Shown: positions 1 through 9,869, counted from the stretch's first letter. The stretch is 64,000 nucleotides of DNA from DRTC01 sp964521025 (GCA_964521025.1 CAZFPK010000003.1:62001-126000), one strand, 5' to 3'. Numbers and translations are program-made. The notes: generated by a model not told the origin, from the letters alone.

Positions 1-2037
1 GAAATCGAAAATTCATCTTCGTGTCTCAATAATAGAATTTATATTCCACTTTTGGGTTCATTTAAACGTTTTCAAAAAGAATTTTTAAATGATTTCCATA
101 GAAAATTTCACTGGTCAACAATCTGGAGATTAAATGAAAAAGTCGAAGAAAGAGTTACAATATATCAGATGAATTCTAATATAAGAACTAAACACAGCGT
201 AATATCAACAACATCAGATTGGTTGAATTTATGGAAAAGAGAGAGAATTCAGCCAATACTAAGCAATTCAAGATCTTTAAGATTTCTGTATAAAAACTTT
301 CTTCCAGATTTTATTTTCCAGATGGAAGAAATAAATAACAATAAAGAATATATACAGAAAATTCTTAACTTTAATATTCCTTATGAATTCTACAATGAAG
401 AAAGTGAATATTGGTTTCATCTAAGACAAGATATTGATTTAAAATCTAAAAAAGGATATGCTTTAGATTTTAAAGAATTTATCTGCGATCATTTTAATAT
501 TCAAAATATAATTAAAGTTGAATTACTAAAAGTATTAAAAATGTATCTCGACTCTAAATCTAAATATGATAAATGGTTGTTGAAAATCCTTATTCTTAAT
601 AACCATGAATTTCTACATAGTTACATTTTATTAGTTTTTACAGATGTAAATCAATTTTCTAATGAAGAACTAATTAATATAATTTGGTTCAAAATATTTT
701 CTGAAAATAATTTTAGCATCTCATATTTTAATGAGAGAAAACAATTATTAAAATATATCCATAATACACGGCTGATTTCATTTAATGATATTGAAAATAA
801 AATAAAATTAAAGTTGAGTAAAATTGAAAACCTAAAACTTGTAGATCAGCAATCATATCTTACAAATATTACGATTTCAGAAAGAAGTCATATTATAAAT
901 CAATTAAACAGAATTGGTTATTTTACATCAGCATTACCAATTATTAATAATATTTATCCTGAATTATATAACTATCTTAATTGGAATTATTTGATTGAAT
1001 CAAAAGAAAGTATGAAATCATGGATTATTGAGTATTTCTATGAATATAATCTTTCAAAATGTTTAGACGAACCGACTAAAAAATTATTAAAAATAATTAA
1101 TGAAAAGAATCATAACGAGAAATCATTTTATAATTGGTATTATGATATGGATTCATTACAGGATTTAAATGAAACTATAATTATTTGGATAGATGCCTTG
1201 GGAGCAGAATTTTTTCCACTGCTTAAATATTTTATTGAATTATACAGCAAAGATAACAAAAAAATAATTATAGATGAAAAAATTGTAAAAGTTAATTTAC
1301 CATCTACAACTGATAATAATTATTTCATGGATGCCGCTCATATTATCGAATTGGATAAATATATTCATAACGAAAATCCATATAAACATCCACTTTCCTT
1401 AATAGAACAGATAGATATTATAAAGAACATTGTGAAGGATGTTATCATAAAACAATCTGGGAAAACTATATCAATTGTATCTGATCATGGTTTTACTTTT
1501 CTAGCTCAAAAGAAATATGGTAATTTCAAGAAATTTAATTACTCTGGTTCTGAGCATGAAGGTCGTTGTATGTGGATTGAAGATAAATTCAAAAGTGATT
1601 CTCAATTTTTAGTCCATAAAGTAGAAAAAGGTAAAAATAAAGATAAAAATTGCCTACTTTCGTTACGTCACACTTCATTATTCAAAACACCTTTCAGAGA
1701 AGTCCATGGTGGTGCTACTCCTGAAGAAGTATTAGTCCCCTACTTGAAGATATCTACTTTACCGGAAATCATTAAATATAAAACAAATTTGATATCCAAA
1801 GAAATATCAGTTAATAATCCAATTGTTAAACTGGAAATAAAACCAAACCCTATTAATACACCCTCAATATTAATTAATAATATTAGATATTATTTGAAAA
1901 AAGAAGATAACATTTGGAAAATTAAATTGAGTGATCTAGTTCCTGGCAAATATAAAATGGAACTGATAATTGATAATAAATATACAGTTTTTAATTTTAA
2001 GATTTTAGGTGGTTTGCAAGAGGAGGATTTATTTTGA
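1..2037 (+). CDS. pglZ: BREX phosphatase-like protein PglZ (5' end outside window)
   Basis: PglZ is the alkaline-phosphatase-superfamily core protein of BREX phage-defence systems. The frame is open to base 1, so the gene is truncated at the window edge; a TTG at 52 is the first possible start inside, but no ribosome site supports it. Visible signatures are WIDALG near residue 380 (counted from base 52), the metal-site-like SDHG near 477, and HGGATPEEVLVP near 551, all typical of the PglZ domain. It ends by overlapping the next gene by four bases (TTGA), so the two are translationally coupled. The gene is extremely AT-rich and full of Asn/Ile/Lys codons, unlike the housekeeping genes from 4.7 kb, which suggests horizontal acquisition. 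The PglZ family is firm; the BREX subtype is not determined. Confidence 0.85.
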   Translation, partial: EIENSSSCLNNRIYIPLLGSFKRFQKEFLNDFHRKFHWSTIWRLNEKVEERVTIYQMNSNIRTKHSVISTTSDWLNLWKRERIQPILSNSRSLRFLYKNFLPDFIFQMEEINNNKEYIQKILNFNIPYEFYNEESEYWFHLRQDIDLKSKKGYALDFKEFICDHFNIQNIIKVELLKVLKMYLDSKSKYDKWLLKILILNNHEFLHSYILLVFTDVNQFSNEELINIIWFKIFSENNFSISYFNERKQLLKYIHNTRLISFNDIENKIKLKLSKIENLKLVDQQSYLTNITISERSHIINQLNRIGYFTSALPIINNIYPELYNYLNWNYLIESKESMKSWIIEYFYEYNLSKCLDEPTKKLLKIINEKNHNEKSFYNWYYDMDSLQDLNETIIIWIDALGAEFFPLLKYFIELYSKDNKKIIIDEKIVKVNLPSTTDNNYFMDAAHIIELDKYIHNENPYKHPLSLIEQIDIIKNIVKDVIIKQSGKTISIVSDHGFTFLAQKKYGNFKKFNYSGSEHEGRCMWIEDKFKSDSQFLVHKVEKGKNKDKNCLLSLRHTSLFKTPFREVHGGATPEEVLVPYLKISTLPEIIKYKTNLISKEISVNNPIVKLEIKPNPINTPSILINNIRYYLKKEDNIWKIKLSDLVPGKYKMELIIDNKYTVFNFKILGGLQEEDLF

Positions 2038-3473
2038 ATAATTTAGATCAAAAGATTAAACAACATTTTGCAGGTGAATCTGTTTATAAAATTCCAAGTA
2101 GATATAGTGTGTTTTCAGGAAAAACATTACCTTCTTTCATCAAAGATTGGTTAATAAAAAAATATACCGATTCAAATGGTAATCTTGATTCTGAATCACT
2201 TATTTCGTTTATGAATGAACACATTCCCCATAAAAAAAGTTTTATTAAAAATCGATTAAGAACCCATCGAGAGGAAATAACGATATTAACAAGATTCATT
2301 GTTGAAAATGATATTCGTAATGATATATTGAAATTTTCAATTCCCGATTTAGGTATCAAAACCAGTGAAGGACGAATTCCTGATTATGTAGCAAAAAAGC
2401 ATAAAGATTTAAAAGACGGTGAGATCTGGGGAGTAATTTCATTGGTTTATATTCCTCCTCAAGGTAAAGAAAAAGGAGTAATTGAATTAATAAAATTCAA
2501 ACCATTCAAACCATATAAGGTTGATTTCGCATATTTCAAAAATGCAAGAAAACACTTTTCAATTGAGGAGTGGATTGACTTATTAATTCGTTCTATGGAA
2601 TATAATCCTGATTATAAAGATCCAGAAAAAGGATTTGATACAATTACAAAGAAACTATTATTTATAACAAGACTGTTAATCTTCCTCGAACCGAACTTAA
2701 ACTTAATAGAGTTAGCTCCCAAAGGTACTGGAAAATCTTATATTTTTGGAAACCTGAGCAAGTATAATTGGATTTTTAGTGGTGGTATTGTTTCTCGGGC
2801 CAAATTATTTTTTGATATTGGAAGAAGAATCTCAGGTATAATAGAAAAATATGATTTTGTTACTTTAGATGAAATTGAAACAATAAAATTCTCGAATGAA
2901 AATGAATTGCAAGGTGCTCTGAAAAATTATCTTGAATCCGGTAAATTCACAATAGCGGATTATAATGGAGTTTCCTCTGCCGGCATGATGCTTCTTGGTA
3001 ATATCCAATTAACTGCTAATCAAAAACCGGTTTTTAATAACTATTTTAAATTGCTACCATTCTTTTTTCAATCTTCTGCTCTTCTGGATCGTTTCCATGG
3101 TTTTCTTGAAGGATGGAAACTTGTTCGAATCAATGAAGATTTAATTGTAAAAGGATATACTCTGAATGTTGAATATTTTTCAGAGATTTTACATATCTTG
3201 AGAAATGATTCTAATTATTCATATATTGTTGGTGAACTTATAAATATACCTCTAGGTGCTGATACGAGAGATAAAAAAGCAATTGTCAAATTAGCAACTG
3301 CCTATTTAAAATTATTGTTTCCACATGTTGAAAGTCCAAATGATATAGATAAAAATGATTTCTATAATTTCTGTCTTAAACCCGCAATTGAAAAAAGACA
3401 AATAGTAAGAAATCAATTAGCAATGATCGATCCTGAATATAAAGAAGAATTGCCTGAAATTACATTGAAATAG
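2034..3473 (+). CDS. brxL: BREX ATPase BrxL, short form without the Lon-like domain
   Basis: BrxL is an AAA+ DNA-binding ATPase of BREX systems. The protein of 479 residues has the family hallmark APKGTGKSYIFGNLSKY (Walker A, about residue 227), the SGG-VSRAKLF segment, and the Walker B/DEIET motif near 275, followed by the ALKNYLESG and ADYNG segments. BrxL of type I BREX is about 670 residues and ends in a Lon-protease-like domain. Here the protein stops about 200 residues earlier with no such domain, matching the short Lon-related BREX family that I associate with non-type-I loci. The start is TTG at 2034, four bases inside pglZ and preceded by AGAGGAGG. Upstream BREX genes would lie left of the window. 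Confidence 0.88.
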   Translation: MNNLDQKIKQHFAGESVYKIPSRYSVFSGKTLPSFIKDWLIKKYTDSNGNLDSESLISFMNEHIPHKKSFIKNRLRTHREEITILTRFIVENDIRNDILKFSIPDLGIKTSEGRIPDYVAKKHKDLKDGEIWGVISLVYIPPQGKEKGVIELIKFKPFKPYKVDFAYFKNARKHFSIEEWIDLLIRSMEYNPDYKDPEKGFDTITKKLLFITRLLIFLEPNLNLIELAPKGTGKSYIFGNLSKYNWIFSGGIVSRAKLFFDIGRRISGIIEKYDFVTLDEIETIKFSNENELQGALKNYLESGKFTIADYNGVSSAGMMLLGNIQLTANQKPVFNNYFKLLPFFFQSSALLDRFHGFLEGWKLVRINEDLIVKGYTLNVEYFSEILHILRNDSNYSYIVGELINIPLGADTRDKKAIVKLATAYLKLLFPHVESPNDIDKNDFYNFCLKPAIEKRQIVRNQLAMIDPEYKEELPEITLK

Positions 3474-3503
3474 TTAAGAGGAAAATGTAACACAAGCATC
3501 CGT

Positions 3504-3530
3504 CACAAGCCGGACAGTGTCCTGCTTGTG
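3504..3530 (+). terminator. Strong hairpin after brxL
   Basis: Arms CACAAGC/GCTTGTG continue into GGACA/TGTCC around a one-base loop, with one mismatch. It lies 30 bases after the brxL stop. No T-run follows, so it is either a transcription terminator or one of the dispersed palindromic elements of this genome. Confidence 0.5.
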
Positions 3531-3573
3531 AAAGGGAACAAACAAGATTGTTTGGAGAAAAAAATCTTCAACA

Positions 3574-3599
3574 TTCCGAAGAGCTGCGCACATTCGGAA
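3574..3599. repeat. Inverted repeat TTCCGAA/TTCGGAA upstream of the RhuM gene
   Basis: Seven-base perfect arms around a 12-base spacer, followed by GTTTC. The same CTTCCGAAGTTT/CGGAAGTTT signature recurs at 22703-22722 and 26388-26422, so this is probably a member of a dispersed palindromic family rather than an operator. Confidence 0.5.
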
Positions 3600-3627
3600 G
3601 TTTCAGGAAAAAAAGAGGAACAAAACA

Positions 3628-4695
3628 ATGAGCAAGAAAAAGAAAGAAATTATAAAATCCGGATTACAACTATTCTCAAACTTTGTAATTTTCCAAACTG
3701 AAAATGGCAAAGTAAATATCGATGTATTTTTTAAAGATGAAACGCTTTGGCTCACTCAAAAATTAATTGCCGAACTTTTTGAAAAAGGCAGAACTACAAT
3801 CACAGAGCATCTTCAAAACATATTTGCAGAAGATGAATTAGATGAAAAACAGGTATGTCGGTATTTCCGACATACCACACGACACGGCGCTATCAAAGGT
3901 AAAACACAAGAAAAAGAGGTAAAATATTACAGTCTTAAAGCTATTACCGCTGTAGGATATCGAGTAAATTCGCACAGAGCAACAGAATTCAGGAAATGGG
4001 CTACCGAAATTCTGCACGAATATATCATCAAGGGTTTTGCAATGGATGATGAAAGACTCAAACAAATAAAACACTTCGGGATAGATTACTTTGAAGAAAT
4101 GCTGGAACGAATTAGAGAAATTCGTTTGAGCGAAAGAAGATTGTATCAGAAAATCACGGATATTTATGCACTTTCTGCCGACTACGACAGCAAAGTCGAA
4201 ATAACAAAACACTTCTTTGCCACTGTTCAGAATAAATTGCATTGGGCAATTACAGGCAAAACAGCTGCTGAAATTATTTACACCGAAGCCGATGCTGAAA
4301 AAGTATTTATGGGACTCAAAACCTGGAAGCAAGCTCCTGAAGGCAAAATATTGAAAAGCGTTGTGAGTATTGCCAAAAACTATTTAAACGAAGAACATAT
4401 TAAAAACTTAGAACGCATTGTAACTGCTTATCTCGATCTGGCAGAAAGCAAAGCAATGAATAGAGAAGTAATGAATATGAGAGACTGGGAAGAATTCCTC
4501 ATAAAATTTTTAGAACTTTCCGATTCTCCAATACTTACGAACTTGGGTAAAATTTCGATGTTGGAAGCAAGACTTAAAGCGGAGAGCGAATATAAAAAAT
4601 ATCGAGTTATTCAAGACCGGAGTTATGTTTCCGATTTTGATAGAGAAATTCAAAAATTATTATCGAAGGAATATAATAAAAATAAAATTGAATGA
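3628..4695 (+). CDS. RhuM family protein
   Basis: This protein of 355 residues belongs to the RhuM family (named from a Salmonella pathogenicity-island gene; Pfam Virulence_RhuM). The N-terminal part shows the family pattern: VDVFF-x-DETLWLTQKLIAELFE, then a KGRTTITEHLQNIF segment that looks like DNA binding, then YYSLKAITAVGYRVNSHRATEFRKWAT. The C-terminal half is helical and includes a toxin_Fic-like region of unclear role. Biochemical function is not established; members are common in genomic islands next to restriction and toxin genes. It directly follows BREX on the same strand but is separated from it by hairpins and has a higher GC content than BREX, so it may be an independent cargo gene. 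ATG follows AAAGAGGAACAAAACA. Confidence 0.85.
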   Translation: MSKKKKEIIKSGLQLFSNFVIFQTENGKVNIDVFFKDETLWLTQKLIAELFEKGRTTITEHLQNIFAEDELDEKQVCRYFRHTTRHGAIKGKTQEKEVKYYSLKAITAVGYRVNSHRATEFRKWATEILHEYIIKGFAMDDERLKQIKHFGIDYFEEMLERIREIRLSERRLYQKITDIYALSADYDSKVEITKHFFATVQNKLHWAITGKTAAEIIYTEADAEKVFMGLKTWKQAPEGKILKSVVSIAKNYLNEEHIKNLERIVTAYLDLAESKAMNREVMNMRDWEEFLIKFLELSDSPILTNLGKISMLEARLKAESEYKKYRVIQDRSYVSDFDREIQKLLSKEYNKNKIE

Positions 4696-4743
4696 TCCGA
4701 ATGACAAAGGGAACAAACAAAATGTTTGTTTCACAAAATAATT

Positions 4744-5520
4744 ATGCATGAATTTGACGAATTAGTAAAAATTATCAGGAAATTAAGACATCCCAAAAAC
4801 GGTTGTCCTTGGGATCTTAAGCAGACTCACCGATCTTTGATCCCTAATTTTATCGAAGAATTATACGAATCTATCGAAGCTATCGAAAACGAAGACCACG
4901 AACATCTGGAAGAAGAATTGGGAGATTTGCTGCTGCATATCGTTATGCAATCCCAAATTGCGAAAGAAAGCGGAAATTTTTCTATTGAGGAAGTCCTTTC
5001 CAGAATAAATAAGAAACTGGTTCGCAGGCATCCGCATGTTTTTGAAGAGAAGAAAAATTATAATGCGAAACAGGTGAAGGATAATTGGGAAAAGATCAAA
5101 CAAAAAGAAAAAGTAAAATCCCGCAAATCGGTTATCGATGGTATTCCAAAAAGTATGCCGGGATTGATAACTGCTCAAAGGATGCAGGAAAAAGCAGCAG
5201 CTGTCGGTTTTGACTGGCAAACGGTCGAACCAGCGATCGAGAAGCTGGATGAAGAGATCAAAGAATTTGAAGAAGCCTATCGGAAGAACGATCCGGAGGA
5301 AATGCAGAACGAACTCGGAGATATGCTTTTTTCCATCGTCAATATTGCCCGAAAATTAGGTTTCGATGCGGAATCCTCCCTGAAAAGAACGATCAGGAAA
5401 TTTGAACGCAGATTCAAAAAAATCGAAGAATATCATAACAATAAAAATGAAAATATGCAAAAAAGTAATTTGGAGAAATTAGATGAAATTTGGAATCTTA
5501 CCAAAAAAAGCGAACTTTAA
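4744..5520 (+). CDS. mazG: Nucleoside triphosphate pyrophosphohydrolase MazG
   Basis: MazG hydrolyses (d)NTPs to the monophosphate and PPi, a house-cleaning role. Two MazG domains are visible. The first carries GCPWD near the N-terminus and EELYE...EELGDLLLH, which supplies the metal-binding acidic residues; the second carries EIKEFEEAY...NELGDMLFS. At 258 residues it has normal family length. I place the start at ATG 4744 because MHEFDELVKIIRKLRHP aligns with the usual N-terminus; an upstream TTG at 4726 would add six residues with no support. The 3' end overlaps the following kinase gene by 38 bases, which implies coupled translation. Confidence 0.93.
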   Translation: MHEFDELVKIIRKLRHPKNGCPWDLKQTHRSLIPNFIEELYESIEAIENEDHEHLEEELGDLLLHIVMQSQIAKESGNFSIEEVLSRINKKLVRRHPHVFEEKKNYNAKQVKDNWEKIKQKEKVKSRKSVIDGIPKSMPGLITAQRMQEKAAAVGFDWQTVEPAIEKLDEEIKEFEEAYRKNDPEEMQNELGDMLFSIVNIARKLGFDAESSLKRTIRKFERRFKKIEEYHNNKNENMQKSNLEKLDEIWNLTKKSEL

Positions 5521-6721
5521 TCACAACCGGTTTTTAACTTTTTATTTTGCTGCCGGAAGCCTGCTCATCTTACTTTTCTTTATAATTTATACAAACTCGC
5601 TCCTGAATAGTATCAAAAAAGATGTGCAGATCGTTCCCGACCTTTACTCGAAATTCATCAGCCTGCCGGATGATGTAAATTTGGAAGATTTCCTGCTGCA
5701 GTATTTTATGAGTGAGATCATTCCTAAAATAGATTATCCCATCATTCTCGCCGATAGCCTGAAAAGACCTTTTTCCTGGGAAAATATCGATGTTGAGAAA
5801 AAACCGTTCGCTAAATTAGATGAGAAACAGCAGAAATATCTTCTAAAAAAAATCAAAAAATTGGAAGCCCAAAAAGCCATGATTCCATTAAAATACAACC
5901 TGGAAAGCGATAAAGTTTTCAGCTATGTTTATTATGGCGAATCAAAAACTATGAAACAGTTGCGAGTTATGCCTTACCTGGAAATTGGTTTGATGCTGTT
6001 TTTTGTAATCCTCGGAGTTTACGGACTTACTTCGATGAGAAGAACAGAAAGAGACCTGCTTTGGGTTGGATTAGCCAAAGAAACCGCTCATCAATTCGGA
6101 ACTCCAATCTCTTCGCTACTCGGCTGGCTGGATATTCTTTCCACGAAATTCGAAGAAAAAGGGGACAATCCGGAAATGGTTACCATGCTGAATTATATGA
6201 AAACAGATATCGACAGGCTGCATAATGTTGCATCAAGGTTTGGAAAAGTCGGCTCTTCCATAACTCATAATCCCTGCGATCTGCATCAGATAATTTTGGA
6301 AACTGTAGAGCATTTCCGTAGGCGACTTCCTAACATTTCTGCTCAAACTAAACTGAAATTCGAGAGCCGGATCAAAGATATGGAGATCAAACTCGATCCG
6401 GATCTGATCAAATGGACACTGGAAAACATGCTGAAAAACGCCATCGATGCCATGCAGAACAAAAGCGGGAAAATTATCGTGGAAGCATTTAAAAAGGAAA
6501 ATAAAACCTTTATCAGGATAAAAGATGAAGGAGCAGGACTTCCGAAATCGATGCACAAAAGGATATTTTATCCCGGAATTACAAGTAAAGAAAGAGGTTG
6601 GGGACTGGGTTTAAGTCTGGCAAAAAGAATTATCGAAGATTATCATCATGGGAAAATTCGAGTTCTGGAAAGTAAAACCAACGAAGGAACAACTTTTGAA
6701 ATAATTTTACCGGAGGATTAG
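5483..6721 (+). CDS. Membrane sensor histidine kinase
   Basis: This is a two-component sensor kinase of 412 residues. One transmembrane helix lies at about 17-37 and a second at about 166-184, enclosing a sensor region of about 130 residues with no recognised domain. The H-box AKETAHQFGTPISSL has the phospho-acceptor His near residue 203. The HATPase domain shows the N-box ENMLKNAIDAM, G1 KDEGAGLP, F-region IFYPGITSKERG and G2 GWGLGLSLA. No response regulator lies next to it, so it is an orphan. The ATG sits inside the end of mazG in another frame, and nnrDE starts two bases after it, so the three genes form one transcription unit. Confidence 0.9.
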   Translation: MKFGILPKKANFNHNRFLTFYFAAGSLLILLFFIIYTNSLLNSIKKDVQIVPDLYSKFISLPDDVNLEDFLLQYFMSEIIPKIDYPIILADSLKRPFSWENIDVEKKPFAKLDEKQQKYLLKKIKKLEAQKAMIPLKYNLESDKVFSYVYYGESKTMKQLRVMPYLEIGLMLFFVILGVYGLTSMRRTERDLLWVGLAKETAHQFGTPISSLLGWLDILSTKFEEKGDNPEMVTMLNYMKTDIDRLHNVASRFGKVGSSITHNPCDLHQIILETVEHFRRRLPNISAQTKLKFESRIKDMEIKLDPDLIKWTLENMLKNAIDAMQNKSGKIIVEAFKKENKTFIRIKDEGAGLPKSMHKRIFYPGITSKERGWGLGLSLAKRIIEDYHHGKIRVLESKTNEGTTFEIILPED

Positions 6722-6722
6722 A

Positions 6723-8234
6723 ATGATCATTTTATCAAGAGAAGAAATGTATTTTATCGATAAATACACGATCGAGAAAATCGGTATTCCGGGAAAAACT
6801 CTAATGGAAAATGCCGGCAAAGGGTGCAGCGAATCAATCAGGGAAAAATTCCTGAAACCCAGCTCTAAAATTGCGTTTTTCTGTGGAAACGGAAACAATG
6901 GCGGAGACGGATTCGTGATCGCGCATTACTTAAAAAAATGGGGATATTTTCCAACTATTTTTTTAGTCGGAAACCTCGATAAGATGAGTCCCGAAACATC
7001 CGAAAATTATCATTCCTGCCTTGAACTGAATATCGAAACACACCAATTCAGTGATTTCGAACAATGGAAAAGTTTCGACATTTTACTTTCTTATTTTGAT
7101 CTTCTGGTCGATGCCATTTTTGGAGTTGGATTCAAAGGAACAGTACGTGGCTGGATTGCAGATTTGATCAAAGATATTAACAATTCATGTGTGAAAACTA
7201 TTGCCATCGACATTGCCAGCGGTATCGATGCAGATACGGGACAGGGAGAAATCGCGATAAAAGCAGATCATACTTATACAATGGCTGCATACAAATACGG
7301 TCATTTCCTGGAGAAAGGAAGACTGAATAGCGGTTTCGTGGAAATCATCGATATTGGAGTTCCTGCGGAAGTTTATAATAAATTTCCTCCCAAAGCAAAA
7401 TTGATCACAACCAAAAATGTGAAATATCCAAAACGCTCTCCATTCAGTCATAAAGGAAATTATGGAAGGATCGGGATCATTGCCGGCAGTCTGGGTTTTT
7501 CCGGAGCAGCGATCATGGCTTCGAGAGCGGCTTTGCGAGCCGGAGCAGGCTTGATCACGCTTTTCCATCCAAAAGGAATGGAACTGATCTTCGAAACGCA
7601 ACTGCTGGAAGTTATGACCTATCCCATTCCGGAAGACGAAAACGGAATTATTTTATTCGATGAATTCTGGCAGAAATTATCGACAATGGATGTTCTCCTG
7701 CTCGGTCCGGGGATCGGAACTTCCGAAACAACTACGGAATTTCTTAAAATAATTCTAAATAGATGGGAAAAACCTGCAGTGATCGATGCGGACGGATTGA
7801 ATATCCTGGCAAGCAGCGGCAGAATTCTAAATATTATTTCGGGAAAACCGATAATATTGACTCCGCATATCGGTGAGTTCGCACGACTTGCTAATAAAAA
7901 GATTTCTGTAATATTAGAACATCCTCTTAAAGAATTGGAAGGATTCACAAAACAGCATCAAACAAATGTACTCCTGAAAAGTGCAACTTCGATTTTTTCG
8001 GACGGCTCGAACCTGATCTTCGATATTTCCGGCAATGACGGACTTGCAACCGGAGGAAGCGGAGATGTCCTCGCTGGAATTATGGTTTCGTTTCTCGGAC
8101 AGAAATTAGCATTGAAAGATGCTGCTGTTTCTGCTTCATTTTTGTTGGGGAAAACAGCGGAGAAACTTTCCAAAATTCGGAAAACCGCTTCGGTTATCCC
8201 ATCCGATATTATCGAAGATATTTTTAAATATTGA
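6723..8234 (+). CDS. nnr: Bifunctional NAD(P)H-hydrate epimerase / ADP-dependent dehydratase
   Basis: This enzyme repairs NADHX and NADPHX, the hydrated damage products of NAD(P)H. The N-terminal YjeF domain (epimerase, roughly 1-210) shows CGNGNNGGDGFVIA and the AIDIASGIDADTG segment. The C-terminal ribokinase-like dehydratase (roughly 235-500) begins SHKGNYGRIGIIAGS and contains VIDADGLN, LTPHIGEFARL and the phosphate-binding NDGLATGGSGDVLAG. The length of 503 is normal for the fused form. It starts immediately after the kinase stop (TTAGAATG). Confidence 0.95.
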   Translation: MIILSREEMYFIDKYTIEKIGIPGKTLMENAGKGCSESIREKFLKPSSKIAFFCGNGNNGGDGFVIAHYLKKWGYFPTIFLVGNLDKMSPETSENYHSCLELNIETHQFSDFEQWKSFDILLSYFDLLVDAIFGVGFKGTVRGWIADLIKDINNSCVKTIAIDIASGIDADTGQGEIAIKADHTYTMAAYKYGHFLEKGRLNSGFVEIIDIGVPAEVYNKFPPKAKLITTKNVKYPKRSPFSHKGNYGRIGIIAGSLGFSGAAIMASRAALRAGAGLITLFHPKGMELIFETQLLEVMTYPIPEDENGIILFDEFWQKLSTMDVLLLGPGIGTSETTTEFLKIILNRWEKPAVIDADGLNILASSGRILNIISGKPIILTPHIGEFARLANKKISVILEHPLKELEGFTKQHQTNVLLKSATSIFSDGSNLIFDISGNDGLATGGSGDVLAGIMVSFLGQKLALKDAAVSASFLLGKTAEKLSKIRKTASVIPSDIIEDIFKY

Positions 8235-8297
8235 CTTTTTTGGGATAAAAACTTTTATCGAAACGATGAAATTTTCAGGTTTCCAGAGAGAGGAAAA

Positions 8298-9869
8298 ATG
8301 AAGAGAAGATTTAATACAACAGGATTATGCGTTCCTAAAATGCATTATATGGCCAATGTCGATAAAAAAATCGATCAAATAATGAAAATGGTTGAAGTTG
8401 GGGAATATTTCACGATCAATCGACCGCGTCAATTTGGGAAGACGACGATCATTAATGAATTAGAATCGAAATTAGATGAGATGAGTTACCTGGTTATTTC
8501 AATGAGTTTTGAGGGAATTGGCGATGATGTTTTCAAGGATGAAACTGTTTTTATTCAATCTTTCTTACGGCTGATAAAAAAATCTCTTAAATGGCAGAAT
8601 AAAGAGAAAATACTTCAATCTCAATCAATAAAAACTGAAAATGTAAAAATGGAAGATTTAAACTTTTTCATATCTGATTTTGTAAAAGAGACAAATAAAG
8701 AAATAGTTCTTATCATCGATGAAGTTGATAAATCAAGCAATAATCAATTGTTTGTCAGTTTTATCGGGATGCTGCGGGATAAATATCTACTCCGTAATAA
8801 AGGTAAGGATTTCTCTTTTCAGTCGGTAATTCTCGCCGGAGTTCACGATGTCAAAACGCTCAAACTGAAACTTCGTCCTGATGAAGAGAGAAAATTCAAC
8901 AGTCCCTGGAACATTGCGGCTGATTTTAAAGTCGATCTGGCTTTTAATCCGGCAGAAATATCGACAATGTTAGAGGATTATTCCAACTCGAAAAATGTGC
9001 AAATGGATATTCCACAAATTGCTGAAAGGATACATTACTTCACTTCCGGACATCCATTCCTGGTGAGCAAGATCTGCAAAATTATAGATGAAGAATTATT
9101 GATCGATGCGGAAAAATGGGAAATAAAAGATGTGGAATCAGCAGTAGAAATATTAGTAAAAAGTGATAATACGAATTTTGATAGTTTAATAAAAAACATT
9201 GAAAATGACAACGATCTTTATGAATTGATAAGAATGATCATTATTGAAGCGGAAGTCATTAATTTTGTTAAAACGGATGAACTTATATCCAAAGCCAGAA
9301 TTTATGGTATTTTGAAAAATGTAAATGAGATTTGTAAAATCAGCAATTTAGTTTATGAGATGTTGTTATCGGATCATATAACCTTTAAGATGTGGCGAAA
9401 AAACAAATTGACAGCGTTATCGGACTATAATTTTCAGGAGAATTTCATAAAACCGGAAAACAAATTAAATTTTGAGAAAATACTCGTAAAATTCCAGGAA
9501 TTCATGAAAAAAGAATACTCCGCCAAAGACAAAAAGTTTCTGGAGCGAAACGGCAGGTTGATCTTTCTCGCTTTCCTGAAACCGATCATCAAAGGTAAAG
9601 GTTGGGATTTCAAAGAAGTTCAAATTTCGATGGAAAAAAGATTGGATGTTGTTGTAACTTTTATGGAACAAAGATATATCGTGGAATTAAAGAAATGGTA
9701 TGGAGAGAAGTATCATCAAAAAGGGATCGAACAATTAGCAGATTATCTCGATAGTCAGAATTTAGATAAAGGTTATTTACTCATTTTTGATTTTGAATCC
9801 GAAAAGAAAGAATGGAAGCAGGAGAGAATTTCCAGCGATAATAAAGATATTTTTGCTGTTTGGGTGTGA
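8298..9869 (+). CDS. AAA-like ATPase with C-terminal PD-(D/E)XK-type nuclease domain
   Basis: The protein of 523 residues begins with the AAA-like domain typical of this family: RRFNTTGLCVP, then a Walker A of the form NRPRQFGKTT near residue 44, and a Walker B-like IVLIIDEVD near 145. Towards the C-terminus a nuclease-like fold is suggested by RLDVVVTFMEQRYIVELKKW near residues 450-466, an (E/D)...ExK arrangement, followed by GIEQLADYLDSQNLDKGYLLIFDF. Such proteins are expanded in FCB and other anaerobes; their cellular role is unknown, and defence or mobile-element functions are only suspected. ATG follows GAGAGAGGAAAA. Confidence 0.8.
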   Translation: MKRRFNTTGLCVPKMHYMANVDKKIDQIMKMVEVGEYFTINRPRQFGKTTIINELESKLDEMSYLVISMSFEGIGDDVFKDETVFIQSFLRLIKKSLKWQNKEKILQSQSIKTENVKMEDLNFFISDFVKETNKEIVLIIDEVDKSSNNQLFVSFIGMLRDKYLLRNKGKDFSFQSVILAGVHDVKTLKLKLRPDEERKFNSPWNIAADFKVDLAFNPAEISTMLEDYSNSKNVQMDIPQIAERIHYFTSGHPFLVSKICKIIDEELLIDAEKWEIKDVESAVEILVKSDNTNFDSLIKNIENDNDLYELIRMIIIEAEVINFVKTDELISKARIYGILKNVNEICKISNLVYEMLLSDHITFKMWRKNKLTALSDYNFQENFIKPENKLNFEKILVKFQEFMKKEYSAKDKKFLERNGRLIFLAFLKPIIKGKGWDFKEVQISMEKRLDVVVTFMEQRYIVELKKWYGEKYHQKGIEQLADYLDSQNLDKGYLLIFDFESEKKEWKQERISSDNKDIFAVWV

